Positions 1 through 5,262 are shown, counted from the stretch's first letter. The stretch is 5,262 nt of DNA from Pseudomonadota bacterium (GCA_022600395.1 JAHZKM010000035.1:1-5262); one strand, 5' to 3'. Program-made: numbers and translations. The notes: generated by a model not told the origin, from the letters alone.

Positions 1-137
1 CCTTTGCCAATAGCAAGAACCTCTCCTTTAGAAGGTTTTTCAGTCGCTGAATCTGGAATGATTAAGCCACTTGCAGTTGTTTTTTCTTCTTCTATTCTAC
101 GAATAATCACGCGATCGTGAAGGGGACGAATATTCAT
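1..137 (-). CDS. groES: GroES co-chaperonin (10 kDa), N-terminal part, cut by window edge
   Basis: This is the first 45 codons of GroES, the heptameric lid that caps GroEL in the cytoplasm and closes the folding chamber in an ATP-dependent cycle. The N-terminus [12 protein letters not shown] is the family signature and is almost identical to E. coli GroES. Residues about 17-32 form the mobile loop that contacts GroEL, with the hydrophobic tripeptide region GLII at 24-27, followed by the conserved [10 protein letters not shown]. About half of a usual 95-97 residue protein is present; the rest lies beyond base 1. The ATG at 135-137 is preceded by a strong Shine-Dalgarno AGGAGA (142-147) four bases away. 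groEL would be expected next but is outside the window. The gene starts 56 bases after rpoH, whose product normally transcribes it. Identification is secure. Confidence 0.97.
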   Translation of the reverse strand, partial: MNIRPLHDRVIIRRIEEEKTTASGLIIPDSATEKPSKGEVLAIGK

Positions 138-141
138 GTTT

Positions 142-147
142 TCTCCT
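142..147 (-). promoter_or_regulatory. Ribosome binding site of groES
   Basis: AGGAGA lies four bases before the groES ATG. It is one of the strongest Shine-Dalgarno sequences in the window and contrasts with rpoH just upstream, which has none. This fits a highly translated chaperonin gene. Confidence 0.85.
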
Positions 148-158
148 AATTAATAAAC

Positions 159-187
159 GATAAATTTAAGGCTAATGCTTAATTCAA
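159..187 (-). promoter_or_regulatory. Candidate weak promoter for groES
   Basis: In the rpoH-groES gap, TTGAAT (182-187) is followed after 17 bases by TTTATC (159-164), a poor sigma-70-like pair. Read as a sigma-32 promoter, TTTGAA could be the -35, but the downstream GCCTTAAAT (163-171) only partly recalls the CCCCATNT -10 consensus. A groES promoter is expected here or inside rpoH from general knowledge of groESL regulation, but the sequence match is weak, so this is a placement guess. Confidence 0.25.
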
Positions 188-213
188 AAAAAACTAAATA
201 GAAGCTTCTTCTA
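186..213 (-). terminator. Possible weak intrinsic terminator at the end of rpoH
   Basis: On the minus strand TAGAAG-AAG-CTTCTA (199-213) forms a perfect 6-bp stem with a 3-base loop. It is followed by TTTAG and then eight T residues (186-193). The stem overlaps the last rpoH codons and ends next to the stop codon. It is AT-rich, short, and separated from the T tract by five bases, so termination would probably be partial. It may act as an attenuator between rpoH and groES rather than a full stop. Confidence 0.4.
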
Positions 214-1036
214 AAGTTAATTTGAGCTTTTGCATAGCTTTATTTTCAAGTTGACGGACTCTTTCAGCAGAAACGCCATACTTGTCTGCTAGAGTATGTA
301 GGGTTGTTTTTTCTTCTTTCAAGTATCTAGATTGTAAAATATCTAAACTTCTTTCATCTAGTGAAGAAAGTGCTTTGTAAAGTTGCTGTTGTTTATTTTT
401 TTGAGAATCGTCAATCAGCAACAATTGCTCTGGCGTTTGGGTGTTTTCGCTAGTAAGGTATTGCTCTGGTGCGTTTGAATCTTCATCATCAGAGTTTTCA
501 AAAGCAACATCGTTAAACTGCAAGCGTGATTCCATCTCTAATACGTCTTTGCGCCTAACGCCCAAATCTTGGGCGATTTGATCAGCTTGATCACTATTAA
601 GAGATTGGTATATCTTGGACTTGGCTTGCTTGAGTTTGAAAAACAGTTTGCGTTGAGCTTTGGTTGTTGCCACTTTAACAATTTTCCAATTTTTAAAGAT
701 AAACTCATGAATTTCAGCGCGAATCCAATACACTGCAAATGAAGCCAAGCGTACGTTTTTATGTGGATTGAAGCGCTTGACTGCTTTCATTAAGCCGATT
801 GTGCCTTCTTGTATTAAGTCTGCTTGCTCAAGACCGTAACCTTTGTAGCCATGTGCAATAAAAGCGACAAAACGCATATGCGACAAAACTAATTGTCTTG
901 CAGCGCTCAAATCGTGGTTTTCATATAGTTTAATAGCTAGTTCATGCTCTTGCTCAGGGGTTAATATGGGTGGGTATTTTTGAACGTCTAAAGCACTTGT
1001 AGTGCTGGACATTGGCAGGGTAGACTCTGAACTCAT
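194..1036 (-). CDS. rpoH: Heat-shock sigma factor RpoH (sigma-32)
   Basis: A 280-residue alternative sigma factor (E. coli 284) that directs RNA polymerase to heat-shock promoters. Sigma region 2 spans about residues 48-118, with DLIQEGTIGLMKAVKRFNP at 73-91 and the region 2.3-2.4 stretch SFAVYWIRAEIHEF at 99-112. The RpoH-specific box QRKLFFKLK is at 128-136, directly after KVATTKA; this separates it from RpoD, RpoS and FliA. Region 4.2, the helix-turn-helix reading the -35 element, is at about 245-272 with YGVSAERVRQLE. An acidic linker (DDEDS, 183-187) lies between. The ATG at 1034-1036 gives the expected N-terminal length, but no Shine-Dalgarno precedes it; Met9 is an alternative start with no better site. 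It lies 37 bases after gmk and just before groES. In many gammaproteobacteria rpoH instead follows ftsEX, so this position is unusual. Confidence 0.97.
   Translation of the reverse strand: MSSESTLPMSSTTSALDVQKYPPILTPEQEHELAIKLYENHDLSAARQLVLSHMRFVAFIAHGYKGYGLEQADLIQEGTIGLMKAVKRFNPHKNVRLASFAVYWIRAEIHEFIFKNWKIVKVATTKAQRKLFFKLKQAKSKIYQSLNSDQADQIAQDLGVRRKDVLEMESRLQFNDVAFENSDDEDSNAPEQYLTSENTQTPEQLLLIDDSQKNKQQQLYKALSSLDERSLDILQSRYLKEEKTTLHTLADKYGVSAERVRQLENKAMQKLKLTLEEASI
992..1006 (-). promoter_or_regulatory. Small stem-loop in the early coding region of rpoH
   Basis: AGCACT-ACA-AGTGCT on the minus strand is a perfect 6-bp inverted repeat with a 3-base loop, covering rpoH codons 11-15. In E. coli the early rpoH coding region folds into a temperature-sensitive structure that limits translation. 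This hairpin is in a comparable place but is much simpler. Any thermosensor role is inference; it may be chance. Confidence 0.25.
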
Positions 1037-1065
1037 TTAAACAATCAATATAATTAAGGATTAAT

Positions 1066-1094
1066 ATTATAGGTTAAATCAATGAGTTAAGCAA
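1066..1094 (-). promoter_or_regulatory. Sigma-70-like promoter for rpoH
   Basis: A perfect -10 hexamer TATAAT (1066-1071) is preceded by a 17-base spacer and TTGCTT (1089-1094), which matches three of six positions of the -35 consensus. The -35 and most of the spacer lie within the last codons of gmk. Transcription would start near base 1059, giving a leader of roughly 23 bases before the rpoH ATG. The perfect -10, ideal spacing and correct position make this the best promoter candidate in the window. It would uncouple rpoH from the envelope operon upstream. Confidence 0.6.
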
Positions 1095-1679
1095 GGATTG
1101 ATGTCTTAATACTTGCTCAGAAAGTTTGAGACGTTGAGCGTAAATTATTTGAGATAAATCTGTTAGAGCTACTTCAAAATTATCATTAATAACTAAATAA
1201 TCAAATTCATTGTAATGTTGCATCTCGCTTACGGCATCTTGCATGCGTCTATCAACGATGGTTTTATCGTCTTGACCTCGATCAGTTAATCGTTCACGAA
1301 GTGCAGCTTCAGAGGGTGGTAAGATGAAAATACCAATAGCATCTGTAAAAGTTTGTTTAACTTGTCTAGCGCCTTGCCAGTCAATTTCTAAAATAACATC
1401 CACACCTGTGGCTAATAAATCTTTAACCGTTTGTTTAGCACTTCCGTAAAAATTATCAAACACTTGAGCGGATTCAATAAAACCATTGTCTTTATTAATC
1501 TGGTCAAATTCTTGTTGAGAGACGAAAAAGTAATTTTTGCCATGCACTTCGCCAGGGCGAGCATTGCGCGTGGTGTGTGAAACTGATACGCATAAATTCT
1601 CAGTTTTTTCAATCAACGCCTTGACTAGAGAAGTTTTGCCACAGCCTGAAGGTGCAGCAACAATAAACAAATTAGCCAT
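1074..1679 (-). CDS. gmk: Guanylate kinase
   Basis: A 201-residue cytoplasmic enzyme (E. coli 207) that phosphorylates GMP to GDP with ATP, needed for GTP, dGTP and (p)ppGpp supply. The P-loop APSGCGKTS is at residues 9-17. The GMP-binding part carries SHTTR at 34-38, RPGEVHGKNYFFV at 41-53, and Glu69 and Tyr78 in the segment IESAQVFDNFYG. The Walker B-like strand EIDWQGA is at 98-104, and the lid arginines are in RERLTDRGQD at 128-137. The ATG shares a base with the yggX stop in a TAATG junction, and only a weak GAAG precedes it, so translation is probably coupled to yggX. gmk in E. coli is followed by rpoZ and spoT; here rpoH follows instead. Nothing is missing or broken. Confidence 0.97.
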   Translation of the reverse strand: MANLFIVAAPSGCGKTSLVKALIEKTENLCVSVSHTTRNARPGEVHGKNYFFVSQQEFDQINKDNGFIESAQVFDNFYGSAKQTVKDLLATGVDVILEIDWQGARQVKQTFTDAIGIFILPPSEAALRERLTDRGQDDKTIVDRRMQDAVSEMQHYNEFDYLVINDNFEVALTDLSQIIYAQRLKLSEQVLRHQSLLNSLI

Positions 1680-1948
1680 TATGCTTCAGGTGTGTAACCC
1701 TGAACATCATCAGCGCCTTCTTCTGAGAAAAAGAATTTATCCATTTGTTCTTTTAAGTACTTTTGCGCATTTGGATCCATCATGCTGAGATTATTCTCAT
1801 TAATAACCATAGTTTGGTGATCAAGCCATTGTTGCCAGCCTTGCTTAGATACATTGGCTAAAATTTTTTGTCCTAGTTCACCAGGGTAGGGTGCTCGATC
1901 TAGCGCTTCTAATTCTTGGTTAAGTTTGACACATTGTACGGTATTCAT
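1679..1948 (-). CDS. yggX: YggX-type Fe(II)-trafficking / oxidative damage protection protein
   Basis: An 89-residue protein (E. coli YggX 91). The family is linked to protection of iron-sulfur clusters and labile iron during oxidative stress in enteric bacteria; its exact biochemical role is not settled. Signature motifs are all present: the near-N-terminal Cys6, YPGELG at 21-26, QTMVINE at 45-51, and the C-terminal GYTPE at 84-88. No membrane segment or signal peptide is visible, so it is cytoplasmic. Its ATG overlaps the murJ stop as ATGA, and its stop overlaps the gmk start as TAATG, so it is held tightly between a lipid II flippase and a nucleotide kinase. In E. coli yggX follows mutY, so this placement differs. 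The chosen start has an AGGA and a GAG within 15 bases upstream. Confidence 0.95.
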   Translation of the reverse strand: MNTVQCVKLNQELEALDRAPYPGELGQKILANVSKQGWQQWLDHQTMVINENNLSMMDPNAQKYLKEQMDKFFFSEEGADDVQGYTPEA

Positions 1949-3474
1949 AATTCTCGGATCCTAACGCCCAAAACTCTTAGGCTTAAAAAATAAATGAACG
2001 CTGACAAACAAATAATACTAATAAGTGCATTAACTCTAGCAAACGCATTAGCGTTAATATAGACTTCTTGTGCTTGATCAAAGTTCAAAATAAAGATTAC
2101 CATTATAAAGCTTGCCAACAAAACTTTAAAAAACATTTTGATTAAATTTTGAGAAAAAGCAAAAATTGATTGTTTATTTAAATAATAATACAAAATTAAA
2201 CCGTTAATTAAGGCAGAAACTGAGGTGGCGACTGCTAAGCCAACATGATCATAATAATAGCCGAGAATAATATTTAAAACCACGTTGGAAAGCATAGCGA
2301 CCACGCCAGCTTTAACAGGTGTTTTGGTGTCGCCTCTAGCAAGAAAAACAGGTGCTAAAATTTTAACCATAATAAAAGCCATTAAGCCTGATCCATAAGC
2401 CATCAAGCTAAGAGAAGATTGGTAGGCAGCAAATATAGTGAATTGGTCATATTGAAACAGAGTGATCATTAGCGGTTCGGCCAGCAAAACCAAGCCTGCA
2501 CAAGCAGGCAAGCCTAAAATTAGTCCTATTTTTAAAGCGTAATCAATAGTTTGGATAAATTTTTTGGTGTCTTTATTAGCATAATGCTTGCTAAGTTTGG
2601 CCAGAGCTACTGTCGCCAGAGCAATGCCAATTAGAGCCAAGGGCAGTTCTAGCAAACGATCAGAATAGTACAACCAAGAAACACTACCACTAACCAAAAC
2701 TGAGGCAATCATAGTATCAATTAGCAAGTTTATTTGGGAAACAGATACGCCAAATAAAGCTGGCAACATGCGTTTTTTTAGTTTTTTAACTGCCTTGTGT
2801 TCGCCTTTAGTTAATTTGGGTAATTTATTAATTTTAATCAAAAAAGGGATTTGAAACAGCAGCTGCAATACACCGCCAATTAGTACACCCCAAGCCAATG
2901 CCATAATTGGCGTATCTAAGTGTTGTGATAAATAAACACTCGATAAAATCATAGAGATATTAAGCAGTACCGGTGTAAATGCAGGTACTGCAAACCTGTC
3001 ATAGGTATTTAAAATACTGCCTGAAAAGGCTGTTAATGATATTAATAGCAAATACGGAAAGGTGATACGCAGCATGTCGGATGCTAGGTTAAATTTAGTT
3101 AAATCTTGTTCGAAGTAAAAGCCCCAGGCAAACATGAAAATAATAACTGGGGCTGCAATCACCGCAATCAAAGTGATAATGATTAAGGTTTTTAAAAATT
3201 TTGTCCCAATATGGTTAATGACATTCTGGACTTCTTCCTGCGTTTCGTTAGCCTTGGCTTCAGATAAAATAGGAATGAACGCTTGTGAAAATGCCCCTTC
3301 GCCAAATAGCCTTCTTAAGAAGTTAGGGATGCGAAAGGCAACTAGAAAAGCGTCAGTAAATTCGTTAGCACCAAAAAATTTAGCAATGAAAAAATCCCGT
3401 ACTAAGCCCAAAATACGAGATAAAAAAGTCATGCCAGTGACAATACTGCTAGACTTTAAAAAAGACTTATTCAT
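1945..3474 (-). CDS. murJ: Lipid II flippase MurJ
   Basis: A 509-residue polytopic inner-membrane protein (E. coli MurJ 511) of the MOP exporter superfamily, which flips undecaprenyl-linked lipid II to the periplasmic face for peptidoglycan synthesis. About 14 hydrophobic segments can be read along its length. The N-terminal signature is complete, with the charged residues that are functionally important in E. coli all conserved at a +2 offset: Arg20, Arg26, Asp41, Arg54, Arg55, Glu59. The segment GSVSWLYYSDRLLELP at 263-278 carries Arg273, the equivalent of E. coli Arg270. Also present are ILNTYDRF (154-161) and KILAPVFLARGDTKTPVK (371-388). One oddity is that the usual LPxLS following the GT motif is LAKLS here (Ala292). 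The start lies 15 bases after lpxA with no clear Shine-Dalgarno, so translation is probably coupled to lpxA. Confidence 0.97.
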   Translation of the reverse strand: MNKSFLKSSSIVTGMTFLSRILGLVRDFFIAKFFGANEFTDAFLVAFRIPNFLRRLFGEGAFSQAFIPILSEAKANETQEEVQNVINHIGTKFLKTLIIITLIAVIAAPVIIFMFAWGFYFEQDLTKFNLASDMLRITFPYLLLISLTAFSGSILNTYDRFAVPAFTPVLLNISMILSSVYLSQHLDTPIMALAWGVLIGGVLQLLFQIPFLIKINKLPKLTKGEHKAVKKLKKRMLPALFGVSVSQINLLIDTMIASVLVSGSVSWLYYSDRLLELPLALIGIALATVALAKLSKHYANKDTKKFIQTIDYALKIGLILGLPACAGLVLLAEPLMITLFQYDQFTIFAAYQSSLSLMAYGSGLMAFIMVKILAPVFLARGDTKTPVKAGVVAMLSNVVLNIILGYYYDHVGLAVATSVSALINGLILYYYLNKQSIFAFSQNLIKMFFKVLLASFIMVIFILNFDQAQEVYINANAFARVNALISIICLSAFIYFLSLRVLGVRIREL

Positions 3475-3489
3475 TAGAATGGGGTGGTT

Positions 3490-4287
3490 TTATTCCTCAA
3501 CAGGACCACGCATAATACCAACTTTGGAGCCACGAATACAGTTAACAAACTGCATAACTTCAGGGCTATCAGACTCTGAAACCTCTAGTTCTTTAAGCAT
3601 CTGATCGAGTAGACGACCTGTTGATTCTCGATAAACAACTTTAAAGGCCCGCTTGATTGAGGCAATAGAACTAGACGAAAAGCCACGACGACGCATTCCC
3701 TCTGCATTAATACTACGAACTCGAGTTTGCGTACCTGAGGCGACCATATAAGCGGGAATGTCTTTATTAATATGGCAACCCATACCGATATAAGTGTGAA
3801 TACCAATCATGCAAAATTGCTTAACGAGTGTAAAACCACCTAAAATCGCCCACTCATGAACTCTAACATGGCCTGCAAGTGAAGCATTATTAGACATAAT
3901 GACATGGTCGCCAATTTGACAATCATGTGCAATATGAACATAGGCCATCAGCATATTGTTAGAGCCAACTCGAGTTAGTGATTTTTCTTTTTCGGTGCCA
4001 CGATTAATTGTGCAAAATTCACGAATTAAATTTTCATCACCAATAACAAGATTAGACTCTTGCCCTTCTTCATAAGTGATGTCTTGAGGATCGCCACCAA
4101 TTGAAGCAAATGAATAAATATGATTATTTTTGCCAATTTTAGTCGGTCCTTGAATAACAGCATGAGATTCAACAATAGTGCCAGCACCAATTTCCACATT
4201 GGCACCAATAACTGCGTAGGCACAAATTTCTGCACTATTATGAATTTTTGCACTCGGATCTATAATTGCACTCGGATCTATAGCCAC
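3490..4287 (-). CDS. lpxA: LpxA, UDP-N-acetylglucosamine 3-O-acyltransferase
   Basis: A 265-residue cytoplasmic homotrimer subunit (E. coli 262) that moves a 3-hydroxyacyl chain from ACP to the 3-OH of UDP-GlcNAc, the first step of lipid A synthesis. Left-handed beta-helix hexapeptide repeats fill residues 3 to about 180, followed by the helical C-terminal domain with GMRRRGFSS at 197-205. The catalytic base is His121 in HIAHDC (E. coli His125), with His118 and His140 conserved. Met169 sits at the acyl-chain ruler position (Gly173 in E. coli), as in Pseudomonas aeruginosa LpxA, suggesting a short (about C10) chain. E. coli His99 and His160 are replaced by Asn95 and Lys156. The start codon is GTG (4285-4287), fixed by a strong Shine-Dalgarno six bases upstream. 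lpxB is not the next gene; murJ is. Confidence 0.97.
   Translation of the reverse strand: MAIDPSAIIDPSAKIHNSAEICAYAVIGANVEIGAGTIVESHAVIQGPTKIGKNNHIYSFASIGGDPQDITYEEGQESNLVIGDENLIREFCTINRGTEKEKSLTRVGSNNMLMAYVHIAHDCQIGDHVIMSNNASLAGHVRVHEWAILGGFTLVKQFCMIGIHTYIGMGCHINKDIPAYMVASGTQTRVRSINAEGMRRRGFSSSSIASIKRAFKVVYRESTGRLLDQMLKELEVSESDSPEVMQFVNCIRGSKVGIMRGPVEE
4249..4282 (-). repeat. Two 16-base direct repeats encoding adjacent hexapeptide turns of LpxA
   Basis: A 16-base unit occurs at 4249-4264 and again without mismatch at 4267-4282, a period of 18 bases. It encodes IDPSA twice, at LpxA residues 3-7 and 9-13. Eighteen bases is exactly one six-residue coil of the beta-helix. From memory, Pseudomonas LpxA also begins with two IDP-type turns, so the protein repeat is probably ancestral. 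The DNA identity could reflect local copying or chance codon agreement. Confidence 0.8.
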
Positions 4288-4293
4288 AGGATT

Positions 4294-4299
4294 CTCCTC
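4294..4299 (-). promoter_or_regulatory. Ribosome binding site that fixes the GTG start of lpxA
   Basis: GAGGAG ends six bases before GTG at 4285-4287, which is ideal spacing. No ATG in frame occurs near the expected N-terminus. The protein from this GTG begins directly at the first hexapeptide turn, as the family requires. This is the only complete gene in the window that starts with GTG. Confidence 0.85.
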
Positions 4300-4315
4300 A
4301 AGAATTTTTCTTTAT

Positions 4316-4759
4316 TTATTCGGCCGCTTTTTGTGTGCACATAAGCTCAGCCGTTGTTACAACATTGCCATCGACAGTTGCCCTACATTTAAACTTCCAC
4401 ATTCCGCGTTTAACTGTCATAACCTCTACCTCTAGGCGTAGTTGGTCTCCTGGCTCAACCATGCGTTTAAAACGTACTTTATCAACACCAACTAGCATAT
4501 AAATTTGACCATCAATTGGTTTACCAACTTCTGATTTAAATGCTAAGATTCCCGTTGCCTGAGCTAGTGCCTCAATAATTAAAACCCCCGGCATAATAGG
4601 CTGTGCAGGGAAATGACCAGTAAATTGCGGCTCATTAAAAGTGACGTTTTTAAGAGCAACCAATGTCTTTCCAACTTCAAGCTCTAATACTCGATCAATC
4701 AGCAAAAACGGATAGCGATGAGGTAGGTAGTTTTTAACATCTTGAATGTTCATTTCCAT
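4316..4759 (-). CDS. fabZ: 3-hydroxyacyl-ACP dehydratase FabZ
   Basis: A 147-residue cytoplasmic hot-dog fold dehydratase (E. coli 151) that removes water from (3R)-hydroxyacyl-ACP to give trans-2-enoyl-ACP in fatty acid elongation. The catalytic His49 lies in [14 protein letters not shown] (47-60), and Glu63, on the central helix, lies in [14 protein letters not shown] (61-74). The N-terminal [12 protein letters not shown] at 12-23 and the strand [16 protein letters not shown] at 92-107 are also typical. The first ATG (4757-4759) is preferred over Met3 because AAGGA lies eight bases before it. Only two bases separate the gene from lpxD. Its substrate is the same pool of 3-hydroxyacyl-ACP used by LpxA and LpxD, so co-expression links the split between phospholipid and lipid A synthesis. 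Nothing unusual is seen in it. Confidence 0.97.
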   Translation of the reverse strand: MEMNIQDVKNYLPHRYPFLLIDRVLELEVGKTLVALKNVTFNEPQFTGHFPAQPIMPGVLIIEALAQATGILAFKSEVGKPIDGQIYMLVGVDKVRFKRMVEPGDQLRLEVEVMTVKRGMWKFKCRATVDGNVVTTAELMCTQKAAE

Positions 4760-4761
4760 AA

Positions 4762-5262
4762 TTATTTTCCTTTTAAATGGGTAAGCTTGATATTTAAATA
4801 TTGGGTGATTTTATCAAGTTTTGTTAACCAGACGCCAACAATCTGCCATTTTTTATGAGGCATCAATGGCATTACACCTGTATACATACCTGGCGTTAGT
4901 ATATTTTTATTAATAGTACTTTTGGCGTTAACAATTACATCATCACATATATGTAGATGACCAACAATACCTACCATGCCACCAATCATACAGCGTTTTC
5001 CAATATGAGTACTACCTGCAACACCTGTGCAGGCTGCAATTGCTGTATCTTTGCCAATAACAACGTTATGGGCAATATGCACTAAATTGTCAAGTCGAAC
5101 ACCTTGATGGATACAGGTATCTTCAAGCGTGCCACGATCAATAGTAGTATTAGCACCAATGCCCACATTATCGCCAATGACCACATTACCAAGGTGTGCG
5201 ATAGTGTGCCAATGTTTATGCTTGTCTCTGGCATTACCAAAGCCTTCTGAACCAATCACGAC
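4762..5262 (-). CDS. lpxD: LpxD, UDP-3-O-(3-hydroxyacyl)glucosamine N-acyltransferase, C-terminal part
   Basis: The last 166 codons of LpxD, which adds the second 3-hydroxyacyl chain from ACP to the 2-amine of UDP-3-O-acyl-glucosamine, the third step of lipid A synthesis. Roughly the first 170 residues, including the uridine-binding domain, lie beyond base 5262, so a start cannot be given. Hexapeptide repeats of the beta-helix are plain: [16 protein letters not shown], then the catalytic stretch HIAHNVVIG with the active-site His (codon 5068-5070, equivalent to E. coli His239), then [10 protein letters not shown] short helical tail follows ([13 protein letters not shown]). The stretch NAKSTI (4912-4929) replaces the GMGMV-type stretch of E. 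coli that sets acyl-chain choice. Distinguished from LpxA by TTIDRG, by [13 protein letters not shown] and by its place before fabZ. Confidence 0.95.
   Translation of the reverse strand, partial: VVIGSEGFGNARDKHKHWHTIAHLGNVVIGDNVGIGANTTIDRGTLEDTCIHQGVRLDNLVHIAHNVVIGKDTAIAACTGVAGSTHIGKRCMIGGMVGIVGHLHICDDVIVNAKSTINKNILTPGMYTGVMPLMPHKKWQIVGVWLTKLDKITQYLNIKLTHLKGK
4768..4772 (-). promoter_or_regulatory. Ribosome binding site choosing the first ATG of fabZ
   Basis: AAGGA lies inside the last codons of lpxD, eight bases before the fabZ ATG at 4757-4759 and 14 bases before the alternative ATG at codon 3. The spacing favours the first ATG and indicates translational coupling with lpxD. Confidence 0.7.

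Noticed and set aside
244..250. CTTGAAA on the minus strand, identical to the sigma-32 -35 consensus, inside rpoH
   Set aside because: No CCCCAT-like -10 follows at 13-15 bases. The bases encode the conserved region 4.2 residues QLENK, which explains the match.
1010..1012. Alternative rpoH start at Met9
   Set aside because: It has no better ribosome binding site than the upstream ATG, and the upstream start fits the TATAAT promoter and the usual N-terminal length.
1537..1788. An 83-codon plus-strand open frame opposite gmk and yggX
   Set aside because: It crosses the gmk-yggX junction on the opposite strand and its translation is low in family-like features. The minus-strand proteins explain the sequence fully.
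3134..3604. A 156-codon plus-strand open frame opposite murJ and the end of lpxA
   Set aside because: It is antisense to strongly conserved MurJ and LpxA coding sequence, shows no recognisable domain and has no Shine-Dalgarno of its own that I can see. It is a shadow of the real genes.
3585..3806. Short minus-strand frames inside lpxA, here and at 4026-4253
   Set aside because: Both overlap lpxA in another frame and read as shadows of the hexapeptide repeats. No supporting start signal is seen.
4753..4755. Alternative fabZ start at codon 3 (ATG)
   Set aside because: The AAGGA site is 14 bases away, against eight for the first ATG.

Overview
The window is an AT-rich, gene-dense stretch of a gammaproteobacterial-type chromosome with every gene on the minus strand. 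The family set supports this assignment: an RpoH sigma factor with an intact RpoH box, a YggX-type Fe(II)-trafficking protein (a family known mainly from Beta- and Gammaproteobacteria), and lipid A enzymes of the lpxD-fabZ-lpxA type. The AT richness and short spacings suggest a small, streamlined genome. A marine or symbiotic sulfur oxidiser of the SUP05/Thioglobus kind is my best guess, but this is only an impression at low confidence. Both ends of the window cut genes.

Read in the direction of transcription (high to low coordinates), the order is lpxD (N-terminal part missing), fabZ, lpxA, murJ, yggX, gmk, rpoH, groES (C-terminal part missing). From lpxD to gmk the genes are separated by at most 28 bases or overlap: lpxD/fabZ 2-base gap, fabZ/lpxA 28, lpxA/murJ 15, murJ/yggX ATGA overlap, yggX/gmk TAATG overlap. 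They look like one polycistronic unit. LpxA and LpxD are the first and third steps of lipid A synthesis, FabZ draws on the same 3-hydroxyacyl-ACP pool for fatty acid synthesis, and MurJ flips lipid II for peptidoglycan. The first half is therefore an envelope-building module. YggX (iron handling and oxidative protection) and Gmk (GMP to GDP) are appended to it.

A second, heat-shock module follows. rpoH has its own good sigma-70-like promoter (TTGCTT, 17 bases, TATAAT) lying across the end of gmk. A possible weak terminator sits at the end of rpoH, and groES begins 56 bases later. The heat-shock sigma factor gene thus lies directly upstream of a classic member of its own regulon.

I found no mobile element, CRISPR array, tRNA, rRNA or phage gene, and no clearly undescribed system. 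All eight genes belong to known housekeeping families. The points worth a second look are arrangement (murJ where lpxB often sits; rpoH next to groES), residue-level signs of altered acyl-chain selection in LpxA and LpxD, a substitution at a usually conserved proline in MurJ, and the leader of rpoH, which lacks a Shine-Dalgarno sequence. No stretch over 300 bases is without a gene.
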